Assembly: GCF_018403245.1 (NCBI RefSeq)
Contig: NZ_BOSH01000020.1
Location: forward strand, 1-64,000
From: Paenibacillus sp. J2TS4
GTDB lineage: Bacteria > Bacillota > Bacilli > Paenibacillales > NBRC-103111
DNA: 64,000 nucleotides
Reading direction: 5' to 3'
Of this stretch, positions 8,642-17,443 are shown piece by piece; position 1 is the first letter of the stretch; each line of letters opens with the position of its first letter. Below the pieces are notes generated by a model. That model had not been told where the DNA came from and did no database searches. It was given only the letters and a program-made list of their open reading frames with translations. The translations under genes and the position numbers were made by a program.

Positions 8642-9721
8642 ATGGTTAAAGAAGAAGTGAATCGGGATGTAATGAGCCAGCTGCTGCAATTGGTAGCGCC
8701 CGGAACCTCTTTTCGGGATGGCTTGGATAACGTGTTGCGTGCCAACACAGGAGCGTTAATTGTGGTAGGCTACAGCCCCGAAGTGATGGAAATTGTGGAT
8801 GGAGGCTTCTCCATCAATTGTGATTTCTCGCCCAACTTTCTGTATGAATTGGCGAAGATGGACGGGGCGATTATATTAAGCGAAGACTTGAAGAGAATTC
8901 TATATGCGAATACGCAGCTCATTCCTGATTCATCGATCCCGTCAATAGAAACGGGGATTCGTCATCGTACGGCGGAAAGAGTAGCCAAGCAAACCGGCAA
9001 GCTGGTGGTCTCTATTTCCCAACGCAGACATGTCATAACTCTGTACCAAGGAAATTTGCGTTACTCGCTTAAAGATATCGGCGTCATCTTAACCAAGGCC
9101 AATCAGGCTATCCAGACGCTGGAGAAATACAAAGTGGTTCTCGATCAAACGCTCATTAATCTTGGAGCCTCCGAATTTGAGGAGATGGTGACGCTCCATG
9201 ACGTGACCAGCGTCATGCAAAGAATAGAAATGGTGCTGAAGGTCAGAGCCGAAATCAATAAATATATTAATGAGCTTGGCACCGAAGGACGTCTGATCCG
9301 GATGCAGCTCGAGGAGCTGGTGGCCGGGACGGAGCAGGAATCGATTCTGCTGATCAAGGATTATTGCAAGGAGATGAATGAGGATAAAGTCAAAGATATC
9401 CGTACCGCTTTGCGCAAACTGACCAGCGAGGAGCTGCTGGATCATCAGCATATTGTCCGAATTCTTGGATACAACAGCTCCAACTCGGTTCTGGAGGAGC
9501 AGGTTCATCCGCGCGGATTCCGCGTTCTCCACAAAATTCCAAGGCTTCCACCCATTATCATTAACAATTTAGTGGACCAATTCAAAACCTTTTCCCATAT
9601 TTTGGCGGCGTCAATTCAACAATTAGACGAGGTAGAAGGTATTGGGGAAGTTCGAGCCAGAACAATTAAGGAAGGTTTAAAACGAATCCAAGGCCAGGTA
9701 TTTGTTGACAGACATATTTAA
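8642..9721 (+). CDS. disA: Diadenylate cyclase DisA
   Basis: DisA scans DNA and makes cyclic di-AMP from two ATP, signalling genome integrity before sporulation. The 359-aa product has the DAC domain (1-140) with the catalytic DGA at 74-76 and RHRTAE at 107-112, a helical linker, and a C-terminal helix-hairpin-helix DNA-binding end (DEVEGIGEVRARTI). All catalytic motifs are intact. An in-frame ATG at 8615 has no ribosome binding site, whereas GAGGGGG precedes ATG 8642. It shares an operon with radA. Confidence 0.96.
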   Translation: MVKEEVNRDVMSQLLQLVAPGTSFRDGLDNVLRANTGALIVVGYSPEVMEIVDGGFSINCDFSPNFLYELAKMDGAIILSEDLKRILYANTQLIPDSSIPSIETGIRHRTAERVAKQTGKLVVSISQRRHVITLYQGNLRYSLKDIGVILTKANQAIQTLEKYKVVLDQTLINLGASEFEEMVTLHDVTSVMQRIEMVLKVRAEINKYINELGTEGRLIRMQLEELVAGTEQESILLIKDYCKEMNEDKVKDIRTALRKLTSEELLDHQHIVRILGYNSSNSVLEEQVHPRGFRVLHKIPRLPPIIINNLVDQFKTFSHILAASIQQLDEVEGIGEVRARTIKEGLKRIQGQVFVDRHI

Positions 9722-9770
9722 TTTCCGTAAAATAAATGGATTAGGTGACTATTTCAAAGGTGGTCAAGGA

Positions 9771-10445
9771 ATGATTAAAAAAACCCTTCCCAGTATTTTT
9801 ACGGTTTTAAACCTTTTTCTGGGAATCGTTGCTATAATATTAGTTTATACCGAAAAGCCCAGTCTGGCAGCTGTCATGGTCATTATAGCCATGCTTATGG
9901 ATGGCTTGGATGGTAGAGTAGCCAGGGCGTTAAACGCACAGAGCGAGTTCGGGAAAGAGCTCGATTCATTGTCTGATGTGATTTCATTCGGGGTAGCTCC
10001 CGCTTTTATTATGTATGTTGTTGCTTTTTCCGGCTTGAATCCTCCTACAGCCTGGATTACGACCGCGCTGTTCCCGATCTGCGGAGCACTTAGGTTGGCC
10101 CGCTTCAATGTGGTGGAGGGGATTCCGGGATACTTTATCGGCTTGCCGATTCCTGCTGCCGGTGGAATCCTATGTACTCTTGCATTGTTCCATCAGGAAA
10201 TTCATCCTTACATTCTCGTAGCCAGCACTGTCCTGCTGTCTTATTTAATGGTCAGCAACATCAAGTATCCGAGCTTCAAGAAGGTTCACGTGCCTAAGCC
10301 GGTCATCTGGATAGCCCCGCTCGTTGTTATTGGGGCTACAGCGGTTGCTTTTGCTTATCCCGGACCGCTATCCAAGCTGATCTTTGTTCCGCTCGTCCTG
10401 TATGCTTTATATGGAACTCTCCAGAGCTTCAGGAAGAGACGTTAA
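9771..10445 (+). CDS. pssA: CDP-diacylglycerol-serine O-phosphatidyltransferase
   Basis: PssA makes phosphatidylserine, the precursor of phosphatidylethanolamine. The CDP-alcohol phosphatidyltransferase signature is complete: Asp44, Asp47-Gly48, Ala51-Arg52, Gly61, Asp65 and Asp69. About six to seven hydrophobic helices make it an integral membrane enzyme. At 224 aa it is longer than the B. subtilis protein. The start at 9771 follows AAAGGTGG; a longer frame from 9702 would overlap disA and lacks a ribosome binding site. No decarboxylase (psd) is nearby. Other CDP-alcohol transferases are possible, but PssA fits best. Confidence 0.87.
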   Translation: MIKKTLPSIFTVLNLFLGIVAIILVYTEKPSLAAVMVIIAMLMDGLDGRVARALNAQSEFGKELDSLSDVISFGVAPAFIMYVVAFSGLNPPTAWITTALFPICGALRLARFNVVEGIPGYFIGLPIPAAGGILCTLALFHQEIHPYILVASTVLLSYLMVSNIKYPSFKKVHVPKPVIWIAPLVVIGATAVAFAYPGPLSKLIFVPLVLYALYGTLQSFRKRR

Positions 10446-10472
10446 GGCAAGATAAATATTATATTCGAAAAT

Positions 10473-10516
10473 AAAAAGCATTTATTTTCTGATTTAAGGA
10501 AAATAAATGCTTTTTT
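10473..10516. terminator. Bidirectional terminator between convergent genes
   Basis: AAAAAGCATTTATTTTC pairs with GAAAATAAATGCTTTTT around a 9-nt loop. The T-run serves pssA on the + strand. The A-run at the other side serves the minus-strand gene at 10550-10945. Confidence 0.85.
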
Positions 10517-10549
10517 GTGTTTGCTTATAGCTCGTTTCCTCTGCTGCTC

Positions 10550-10945
10550 TTACGACAGGTTAAAAAAACCGAGGGTAGAGCATTTCTTGGATTCATCGTT
10601 CACGATTTTTTGCATATCGATGTCGAGTAAATTACACAGGGAGGCGGTGTAAAACATGTTTTTACCCAATTCGGCACCGACAATTTCCAGACAATTGTCA
10701 CATAGGTGTCCGTCCATGTGTGTCTCAAGCGCCCTCTTGGCATCCTGAAGCGTCATATCCGAGGTATAGCTCTGCTTGCCTGCATTGACCTCGATGCATC
10801 CGCATTCAGTCACCGCTTTAACAACAGAACGGTGAACCGCGGCGTTGGATTGCTGGTATTTCGATAAAACATCAAGCAAACTTCGGTGTCGGAGCAACAA
10901 TTCGGAGACTTGTTCCTGGAACTGCTTCAAATCGAGCGAGTTCAT
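10550..10945 (-). CDS. MazG-like protein of unknown function
   Basis: The 131-aa protein has no signal peptide and looks all-helical. Its C-terminal half (about 88-123: AELGKNMFYTASLCNLLDID) resembles the final MazG helix motif (EELGDLLFYLxxLAxxLGID), but the metal-binding Asp is Lys here, so pyrophosphatase activity may be lost. Two cysteine pairs, CGC and CDNC, could bind a metal. Homologues exist in Paenibacillus, I believe, as an uncharacterised family. The start at 10945 follows GAGGTGG; a longer frame to 11008 would run into the promoter. It is monocistronic and convergent with pssA. The MazG link is inference from motif shape. Confidence 0.7.
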   Translation of the reverse strand: MNSLDLKQFQEQVSELLLRHRSLLDVLSKYQQSNAAVHRSVVKAVTECGCIEVNAGKQSYTSDMTLQDAKRALETHMDGHLCDNCLEIVGAELGKNMFYTASLCNLLDIDMQKIVNDESKKCSTLGFFNLS

Positions 10946-10979
10946 TCCATCCACCTCAATCGTGATTAATTTAGAAATA

Positions 10980-11008
10980 ATTATACTTAAAAGAAGGTGG
11001 CTTTTCAA
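10980..11008 (-). promoter_or_regulatory. Sigma-A promoter of MazG-like gene
   Basis: Read on the minus strand, TTGAAA (11008-11003) and a perfect TATAAT (10985-10980) are 17 bp apart. The ATG of the gene is 35 bp downstream. Confidence 0.8.
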
Positions 11009-11115
11009 TTTGCAATCGATAGAGAGAGAACTCCAAAACGGGAGGTTTAGGCTGGAATGAATTGGATCATAATTAATACTAGAGCTACAGTCATTTTTAT
11101 GGAGGTGAAGCGGTA

Positions 11116-12204
11116 ATGAAATTATGGGTCCAAATTTTCGGGGCGATCATCGGTGGAATTATGGGTTTCCAATGGAATGGTTACCTGGGAGAAGGGGCGC
11201 TTCAATGGTTGCAACTGCTGCTAGGTCAAACCGAACTTCAAGGTCAGGTTTACTGGATGATCGGAATGGGTGCAGCGGCGGGCTATGCCGTAGCCTTGTT
11301 CGCGACATTGTCTGGAAGACGGTTCTTGCATAGAGAAGGCTCGGGAGCCGGACAGATGCCCCTGCCGGAGCTGTTAACCGGAATTGCCGGGATGCTCATA
11401 GGTCTGCTGATCGCGGTGCTATTGTTCCCATCCTTAGACCGGCTGGCTGGAGGGAATAGCGTGCTGCCAGTAGCTGTCACTTTTTTGCTGGGCATCGGAG
11501 GATTCCGTTGGGGATGCTCCCAGCATGGCGAGTTTGCCGATTTGTTGCTCAAAATGCGTACGATCCAGGATCCTGCTGCGGACGGGTCGTTGGTGGAAGA
11601 GCACAAAATATTGGATACCAGCGTCATTATAGATGGCCGAATAGCGGATATATGCAAGACGGGCTTTATCGAAGGAATTCTCGTCATTCCCGAATTTGTA
11701 TTAGAGGAGCTTCAGCATATCGCGGATTCATCCGATTTGCTTAAACGGAACCGCGGACGTAGAGGTCTGGATATTCTTAATAAAATTCAAAAAGAGCTCG
11801 AAGTGAAAGTGCTTATTTATGAAGGCGACTTTGAAGACATTTCAGAGGTGGACAGCAAGCTCGTCAGACTGGCGAAGCTGTTGCGGGGTAAAGTGATTAC
11901 GAATGATTTCAATTTAAACAAAGTCTGCGAGCTTCAGGGCGTGTCGGTTTTGAACATCAACGATTTAGCCAATGCCGTTAAGCCTGTCGTCCTGCCCGGC
12001 GAAGAAATTATGATCCAAATTATTAAGGATGGCAAAGAATACGGTCAAGGTGTCGCTTATCTGGACGATGGTACCATGATCGTCGTTGAAGGGGGCAGAG
12101 AGTATATTGGGATGACGATGGAGGTTATGGTCACCAGCGTTTTGCAAACCTCGGCCGGCCGGATGATATTCGCTAAACCGAAATTGTTGGAAAAAGCGCA
12201 ATAA
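11116..12204 (+). CDS. yacL: PIN/TRAM domain membrane protein YacL
   Basis: The 362-aa protein has about four N-terminal membrane helices (1-140), then a PIN-type nuclease domain starting ILDTSVIIDGRIADI near 175 with the first acidic residues in place, and a C-terminal TRAM RNA-binding domain (about 290-355, GQGVAYLDDGTMIVVEG). This architecture is typical of YacL. The precise RNA substrate is unknown to me. GGAGGTGAAG precedes the ATG. The gene sits upstream of ispD, as in B. subtilis. Confidence 0.93.
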   Translation: MKLWVQIFGAIIGGIMGFQWNGYLGEGALQWLQLLLGQTELQGQVYWMIGMGAAAGYAVALFATLSGRRFLHREGSGAGQMPLPELLTGIAGMLIGLLIAVLLFPSLDRLAGGNSVLPVAVTFLLGIGGFRWGCSQHGEFADLLLKMRTIQDPAADGSLVEEHKILDTSVIIDGRIADICKTGFIEGILVIPEFVLEELQHIADSSDLLKRNRGRRGLDILNKIQKELEVKVLIYEGDFEDISEVDSKLVRLAKLLRGKVITNDFNLNKVCELQGVSVLNINDLANAVKPVVLPGEEIMIQIIKDGKEYGQGVAYLDDGTMIVVEGGREYIGMTMEVMVTSVLQTSAGRMIFAKPKLLEKAQ

Positions 12205-12244
12205 AGCGTTATGATAGAGAGAAAACGACTGTGCGGGGGAAACT

Positions 12245-12949
12245 ATGGGGAAGCAAGGAGTCATCGTTGTTGCCGGGGGGACAGGCTCCCGTATGGGAAC
12301 AACCGAAAGCAAGCAGTATTTAATGCTTGGTGATAAACCAATCTTGATTCATACGTTATTGACTTTTCAACAAGTCGAGGAGATCGATTCCATCGTTCTT
12401 GTGGTGGGTCAAGGGGATGAGGACCGCTGTCATGCTTACATGGATCGCTACGGGCTGGCCAAAGTTGTTCGGATCGTTACCGGAGGAACAGAACGACAGC
12501 ATTCGGTCCATCGGGGGCTCCGGCATTTGCCTGATGAGATCGAATGGGTGCTGGTGCATGACGCGGTCCGTCCCTTTGTCTCCCGGCAGGATATCCTTCG
12601 CTGCCTGGCCAAGGCCAAGCAGACGGGCGCCGCCGTTCTGGCCGTTCCGGTTAAGGATACGATCAAGAAGATCGGAGCGGAAGGAGCGATCGAATCGACG
12701 CCGGACCGGCGAAGCTTGTGGGCGATTCAGACCCCGCAAGCTTTTCGTCTGTCTGCGCTTGCTCAGGCTTATGAGAAGGCCGAGGCAGACGGTTTCGTCG
12801 GTACGGACGATGCTATGCTGGTGGAACGGATGGGACAAACTGTATATGTGGTCGAAGGCAGCTATGCCAATATTAAAATTACGACGCCCGAGGATCTTGG
12901 ATGGGCGGAGTGGTATGTACAATCGGGAAGAGGAGAGATCGAACTATGA
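12245..12949 (+). CDS. ispD: 2-C-methyl-D-erythritol 4-phosphate cytidylyltransferase
   Basis: IspD transfers CMP from CTP to MEP, the third step of the non-mevalonate isoprenoid pathway. The 234-aa protein starts with the nucleotide-binding signature AGGTGSRMG and a following Lys (SKQY), and has the family motif VHDAVRPF near residue 100. It overlaps ispF by 4 bp (ATGA), so the two are translationally coupled. Confidence 0.95.
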   Translation: MGKQGVIVVAGGTGSRMGTTESKQYLMLGDKPILIHTLLTFQQVEEIDSIVLVVGQGDEDRCHAYMDRYGLAKVVRIVTGGTERQHSVHRGLRHLPDEIEWVLVHDAVRPFVSRQDILRCLAKAKQTGAAVLAVPVKDTIKKIGAEGAIESTPDRRSLWAIQTPQAFRLSALAQAYEKAEADGFVGTDDAMLVERMGQTVYVVEGSYANIKITTPEDLGWAEWYVQSGRGEIEL

Positions 12950-13428
12950 TTCGTGTTGGACATGGCTTTGACGTTCATCAACTGGTCGCGGGCCGCAAAT
13001 GCATTATCGGGGGAGTGGAAATTCCTTATGAGAAAGGATTGTTAGGCCATTCCGATGCGGACGTTCTGCTGCATGCCATTACCGACGCGGTTCTGGGGGC
13101 GCTTGCTCTGGGGGATATTGGCAAGCATTTTCCCGATACGGACGAGGCATACAAGGATGCGGACAGCTTGAAGCTGCTTAAGGATGTCTGGGTACTGGTC
13201 AAGGATAGAGGCTATAAGCTGGGCAATGTGGATGCTACGATCATGGCTCAGAAACCGAAGATGGCTCCTTATATCCCGCAGATAGTGCAAGTGATTGCCG
13301 ATGCGCTGGAGGCGGATGCCGATAGGGTTAACGTGAAAGCGACAACGACCGAGCAGCTAGGTTTTGTTGGCCGGGGTGAAGGAATTGCCGCTCAATCTGT
13401 TGTTTGCCTGGTTAAAGATATGCTATGA
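12946..13428 (+). CDS. ispF: 2-C-methyl-D-erythritol 2,4-cyclodiphosphate synthase
   Basis: IspF cyclises CDP-ME 2-phosphate to MEcPP. The 160-aa product shows the metal ligands Asp9 and His11 (GHGFDVH) and His43 (GHSDADVLLH), and the ATTTEQLGFVGRGEG end motif. Upstream in-frame codons lie within ispD; ATG 12946 overlaps the ispD stop and matches the family N-terminus. IspE, the step between IspD and IspF, is not in this window. Confidence 0.96.
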   Translation: MIRVGHGFDVHQLVAGRKCIIGGVEIPYEKGLLGHSDADVLLHAITDAVLGALALGDIGKHFPDTDEAYKDADSLKLLKDVWVLVKDRGYKLGNVDATIMAQKPKMAPYIPQIVQVIADALEADADRVNVKATTTEQLGFVGRGEGIAAQSVVCLVKDML

Positions 13429-13473
13429 TAGCTCATATTTAGGTTCTGTACTGAATGAGAGGGGTTAACTTCG

Positions 13474-14931
13474 ATGTCTGCTAACGTTCGCGTGCGCTAT
13501 GCGCCTAGTCCGACAGGGCACTTACATATCGGCGGGGCCAGAACCGCATTATTTAATTATTTGTTTGCCCGCAGCAAGCAGGGTCGCTTCATTGTCCGTT
13601 TCGAGGACACCGATCAGACCCGTCATGTCGAGTCCGGGGTGGACAACCAATTGAACGGGCTTCGCTGGCTGGGGATCGACTGGGATGAAAGTGTGGATAC
13701 AGGAGGAGATTACGGGCCGTATCGTCAGATGGAACGGCTGCCGCTGTATCAGCCTTATATCGATCAATTGCTGGCCAATGGGCATATTTACCATTGCTAT
13801 TGCAGCGAGGAAGAGCTGGAGCAGGAACGGGCCGCCCAGGAGGCGCGGGGAGAAATGCCCAGATATTCGGGCAAATGCCGCCATTTAACTGAAGAGCAGG
13901 CAGCTGAATATCGCTCGGAAGGACGGAAGCCGACGCTTCGCTTTCGCGTGCCTGCAGATGAAATCATACAGTTGGAGGATGAGGTACGGGGAACGGTTGA
14001 GTTTGAGACCAACGGGATCGGCGATTTCATTATCGTTCGTCCGGACGGGATCCCTATGTACAATTTTGCCGTCATCCTGGATGACCATTTGATGCACATT
14101 ACCCACGTTATTCGCGGGGAAGAGCATCTGTCCAATACACCTCGCCAGATTATGCTGTATCGTGCGCTTGGCTGGGAGGCTCCTCGTTTTGCGCATCTGT
14201 CGCTCATTTTAAACCAGGATCGCAAGAAAATGAGCAAGCGCGACGAATCGATCATCCAGTTCATCGAGCAATACAAGGAGCTCGGCTACCTGCCGGAAGC
14301 GGTGGTCAATTTCATCACCCTGCTCGGTTGGTCTCCCGGGGGAGAGGAGGAGATCTTCTCTATGGAAGAGCTCATCGCTCAGTTCACCCTGCAGCGCATC
14401 TCCAAAAGTCCGGCTGTATTCGATATGGATAAGTTGAATTGGATGAACAATCACTACTTCAAGAAGGCAGATAAAGAGCGGATTGTGGAATTAACGCTGC
14501 CTCATCTGCAGAGGGCGGGCAAGCTTCCCGAGACGCTGGATGAGTCGCAGAAGGAATGGGCTTCTCTGCTGATCGGATTATATCAAGAGCAGATGAGATA
14601 TGCGGCAGAGATCGTCGAGCTGTCGGATCTTTTCTTCCGGGAGCAGCTCGATTATGAAGGAGAAGCCCAACAATTGCTTGCCGAGCCTCATGTTCCGGCT
14701 GTGCTGGCTGCTTTTGCCGAGCAAGTGAAGAATGGAGAAGACTATACAGCGGATTCGATTAAAGCGATGCTTAAAAAGGTGCAGGCCGAGACCGGCTACA
14801 AAGGCAAGCAGCTGTTTATGCCGATCCGTGTCGCATTGACCGGACAAACGCATGGGCCCGATTTGAATCAGACGATCTATTTAATCGGCAAATCGAAAGT
14901 GTTGAGCCGCCTAGAGAAGCTATTGTCGTAA
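13474..14931 (+). CDS. gltX: Glutamate-tRNA ligase
   Basis: GltX charges tRNA-Glu and, if this genome lacks GlnRS, probably mischarges tRNA-Gln for the GatCAB route. The 485-aa class I synthetase has the HIGH signature HLHIGG at 16-21 and KMSKR at 252-256. Cysteine/histidine residues near 107-135 (CYC, CRH) suggest the zinc site seen in some GluRS. The ATG follows GAGAGGGG. It is followed by a T-box that controls cysE-cysS, the same arrangement as in B. subtilis. Confidence 0.97.
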   Translation: MSANVRVRYAPSPTGHLHIGGARTALFNYLFARSKQGRFIVRFEDTDQTRHVESGVDNQLNGLRWLGIDWDESVDTGGDYGPYRQMERLPLYQPYIDQLLANGHIYHCYCSEEELEQERAAQEARGEMPRYSGKCRHLTEEQAAEYRSEGRKPTLRFRVPADEIIQLEDEVRGTVEFETNGIGDFIIVRPDGIPMYNFAVILDDHLMHITHVIRGEEHLSNTPRQIMLYRALGWEAPRFAHLSLILNQDRKKMSKRDESIIQFIEQYKELGYLPEAVVNFITLLGWSPGGEEEIFSMEELIAQFTLQRISKSPAVFDMDKLNWMNNHYFKKADKERIVELTLPHLQRAGKLPETLDESQKEWASLLIGLYQEQMRYAAEIVELSDLFFREQLDYEGEAQQLLAEPHVPAVLAAFAEQVKNGEDYTADSIKAMLKKVQAETGYKGKQLFMPIRVALTGQTHGPDLNQTIYLIGKSKVLSRLEKLLS

Positions 14932-14952
14932 ATCGGCACCTTTTGATATACT
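14923..14952 (+). promoter_or_regulatory. Possible promoter of cysE T-box transcript
   Basis: TTGTCG (14923-14928, over the gltX stop) and TATACT (14947-14952) are 18 bp apart. They precede the T-box stem I by about 30 bp. Readthrough from gltX is also possible. Confidence 0.45.
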
Positions 14953-14974
14953 GGAACATATATATATCGATGGA

Positions 14975-15279
14975 ATGTGTTGATCAGGAAAGTACGTGTG
15001 GCCAGGGGTTCCCAGAGAAGACATCCGGTACTCTGTAGAGGTGTAACCGGCTGTGAGATGTCTATTCCCTGCTACATGGAAATGCGCCTGTGAACAGCAT
15101 CATTGAGCTGCCGCTTAAGCAGGGTAGATGTTGCCGGGTAGTCCCCGATACCAGCTGATAAGACGGACCGCCGCCTTGCCGCATAAGCTTCAGGCTGGCA
15201 ATGAAGGAGGAGGCGCCCAAGCAGAGTGGAACCGCGTTGAAGACACGCCTCTGCAGCTTTGTGCTGCAGAGTTTTTTTT
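14975..15279 (+). ncRNA. T-box riboswitch specific for tRNA-Cys
   Basis: The leader has the parts of a T-box: AGTA of the specifier loop E motif at 14991-14994, its GAA partner at 15079-15081 followed by the TGC (Cys) specifier at 15083-15085, an upper stem pairing AGACATC with GATGTCT, the T-box sequence AAGCAGAGTGGAACCGCG at 15219-15236, and a terminator (CTCTGCAG/CTGCAGAG plus eight T at 15249-15279). The TGGA in the T-box pairs with a U discriminator, as in tRNA-Cys. Uncharged tRNA-Cys should block termination and allow cysE-cysS transcription. Confidence 0.95.
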
Positions 15280-15396
15280 GTTGTTCGGCAAGAATAGACG
15301 TGAGCAGAGTGCCTCTCCGCTTGTCTGGCCGCCAAGCATTCAATTGGATCATAAGGACAGATGAACTCGTCTATCCGGAGAAAGGAAGGTGACATC

Positions 15397-16044
15397 GTGT
15401 TTCGTACAATCCGTTCGGATATTCAAGCGGTTTTTGATAACGATCCGGCTGCGCGCAACTTGCTGGAAGTTATATTTACTTATTCTGGACTTCATGCCGT
15501 ATGGTTTCATCGCATAGCTCATTGGCTTTACATTCACAAATGGTATACTTTCGCCCGAATTTTTTCGCAAATTTCGAGATTTTTTACGGGGATCGAAATC
15601 CACCCGGGAGCGAGAATCGGCCAGCGCTTGTTTATCGACCACGGGATGGGGGTCGTCATAGGAGAGACCTGCGAAATAGGAGACGATGTTATCCTCTATC
15701 AAGGAGTTACCCTTGGCGGAACCGGTAAAGAAAAAGGAAAACGCCATCCCACTATTGGAAATCATGTCGTAGTCTCTTCAGGAGCGAAAGTGCTGGGCTC
15801 TTTTACGGTTGGAGACCATTCGATCATTGGTGCGAATGCGGTTGTGCTGTCCGAAGTGCCGCCCAATTGTACTGTAGTCGGAATCCCGGGCAAGGTCGTC
15901 AAGCGTGACGGAGTTCGTGTGAATCGACTCGATCATGGCAATCTGCCTGATCCGGTTATTGATATTTGCAAGCAGCTGCAGCAGCAAATCGGGGAGCTGC
16001 AGCAGAAATTAGAGGAGCAAAAGCGAAAGAATGGAGGAGCATGA
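15397..16044 (+). CDS. cysE: Serine O-acetyltransferase
   Basis: CysE acetylates serine with acetyl-CoA to O-acetylserine, the cysteine precursor. The 215-aa protein has the N-terminal SATase helices and the left-handed beta-helix hexapeptide repeats with the active-site segments DHGMGVVIGE and GGTGKEKGKRHPT. A longer frame from 15361 is open, but GTG 15397 follows GGAAGGTGAC and gives the family N-terminus (FRTIRSDIQAVF). The C-terminal tail is a Gln/Glu-rich coil. It is under the tRNA-Cys T-box and 4 bp ahead of cysS. Confidence 0.95.
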   Translation: MFRTIRSDIQAVFDNDPAARNLLEVIFTYSGLHAVWFHRIAHWLYIHKWYTFARIFSQISRFFTGIEIHPGARIGQRLFIDHGMGVVIGETCEIGDDVILYQGVTLGGTGKEKGKRHPTIGNHVVVSSGAKVLGSFTVGDHSIIGANAVVLSEVPPNCTVVGIPGKVVKRDGVRVNRLDHGNLPDPVIDICKQLQQQIGELQQKLEEQKRKNGGA

Positions 16045-16048
16045 TAAA

Positions 16049-17443
16049 ATGGCATTGAAGATATACAATACGGTAACAAGGTCCAAGGAAACTTTTGTAC
16101 CGATAGAGCCGGGCAAAGTGAAAATGTATGTTTGCGGCCCGACTGTTTATGATTATATTCATATAGGGAATGCCCGTCCGCTGATCGTCTTCGACGTAGT
16201 TCGACGGTATTTGATTTATTCCGGATATGATGTTCAGTATCTCGTCAATTTTACCGATGTGGATGATAAGCTGATTCGTAAAGCGGCCGAGCTGGGCTCT
16301 ACCGTACCGGAAGTGGCGGATAAATTCATTGAGGCATTCATGGAAGACGTTGGTCTGATTGGCGTGGACGGAGCACAGCATCCCCGAGTGACGGAGAATA
16401 TTCCGGAGATTATCTCGTTCATTGCTGAATTAACGGAGAAGGGATTTGCTTATGAAAGCGGCGGAGATGTCTATTTCCGGATCAGCCGTTTTCCGGAATA
16501 TGGAAAGGTTTCCCACCAGAATATAGAGGAGCTGCAGGCCGGAATCCGCGTGGAAGTGGATGAGAGGAAGGAAGATCCGAGAGACTTTGCGCTGTGGAAA
16601 AAGGCGAAGCCCGGCGAAATTTCCTGGGCAAGCCCTTGGGGCGAAGGCCGTCCGGGATGGCATATCGAATGCTCGGCGATGGCCAAAAAATATTTGGGCG
16701 AAACTATTGACATTCACGGAGGGGGCCAGGATTTGCAATTTCCTCACCATGAATGTGAAGTGGCGCAATCCGAAGCCTTGCATGGCAAGCCGCTGGCGAA
16801 CTACTGGATGCATAACGGATACCTGAATATTAATAATGAGAAAATGTCGAAATCGCTCGGCAACGGCTTGAACGTTCGGGAAATTCTGAAGGAAGTAAAG
16901 CCGGAGGTCTTTCGTTTCTTCATGCTGGCGACGCAATACCGCCATCCATTAAATTATAGTGACGAGACGATTCTCCAGGCAGAGGCCGGGCTTGAGCGGA
17001 TTAATACTTGCTTGGCCAATATCGATTATCGTTTGAAGAATGTCCGGGACGGCGAGGTGGATGAGACGCTTGCTGGAGCGATCAAGCAGGCACGAGAGGA
17101 TTTTGTAAATAAGATGGACGATGATTTCAATACGGCCGATGCCATTACCGCGATGTTTGATCTTGTAACGGCGGTAAACCGGTATCTTCAATCGGCCGAT
17201 GTCACCGCCGCTTCACTGGAATTGGCCAAACAGCATTTTGCCGAGATGAATCAAGTGCTGGGTATCGCCCGGGAGCGGCAGGAAGAGCTGCTGGACGAAG
17301 AGATTGAGCAGTTGATCCAGGAGCGTACGGAAGCCAGGAAGGCAAAGAATTGGGCCCGGGCCGATGAAATCCGGGATTTGCTGACGGAGCGAGAGATCGT
17401 TCTGGAGGACACCCCGCAAGGAATCCGCTGGCGCCGGAAATGA
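16049..17443 (+). CDS. cysS: Cysteine-tRNA ligase
   Basis: CysS charges tRNA-Cys and so consumes the signal sensed by the T-box upstream. The 464-aa class I synthetase has CGPTVYDYIHIGNARP (HIGH signature and first zinc Cys), further zinc ligands in GWHIECSAM and HHECE, and KMSKSLGN. ATG 16049 has GGAGGAGC 8 bp upstream; an in-frame ATG at 16031 lies inside cysE next to that ribosome binding site. It overlaps mrnC by 4 bp. Confidence 0.96.
   Translation: MALKIYNTVTRSKETFVPIEPGKVKMYVCGPTVYDYIHIGNARPLIVFDVVRRYLIYSGYDVQYLVNFTDVDDKLIRKAAELGSTVPEVADKFIEAFMEDVGLIGVDGAQHPRVTENIPEIISFIAELTEKGFAYESGGDVYFRISRFPEYGKVSHQNIEELQAGIRVEVDERKEDPRDFALWKKAKPGEISWASPWGEGRPGWHIECSAMAKKYLGETIDIHGGGQDLQFPHHECEVAQSEALHGKPLANYWMHNGYLNINNEKMSKSLGNGLNVREILKEVKPEVFRFFMLATQYRHPLNYSDETILQAEAGLERINTCLANIDYRLKNVRDGEVDETLAGAIKQAREDFVNKMDDDFNTADAITAMFDLVTAVNRYLQSADVTAASLELAKQHFAEMNQVLGIARERQEELLDEEIEQLIQERTEARKAKNWARADEIRDLLTEREIVLEDTPQGIRWRRK

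Noticed and set aside
15062..15395. Open frames of 96 and 107 residues on the minus strand, and small plus-strand ones
   Set aside because: They cover the T-box RNA, which explains the sequence.
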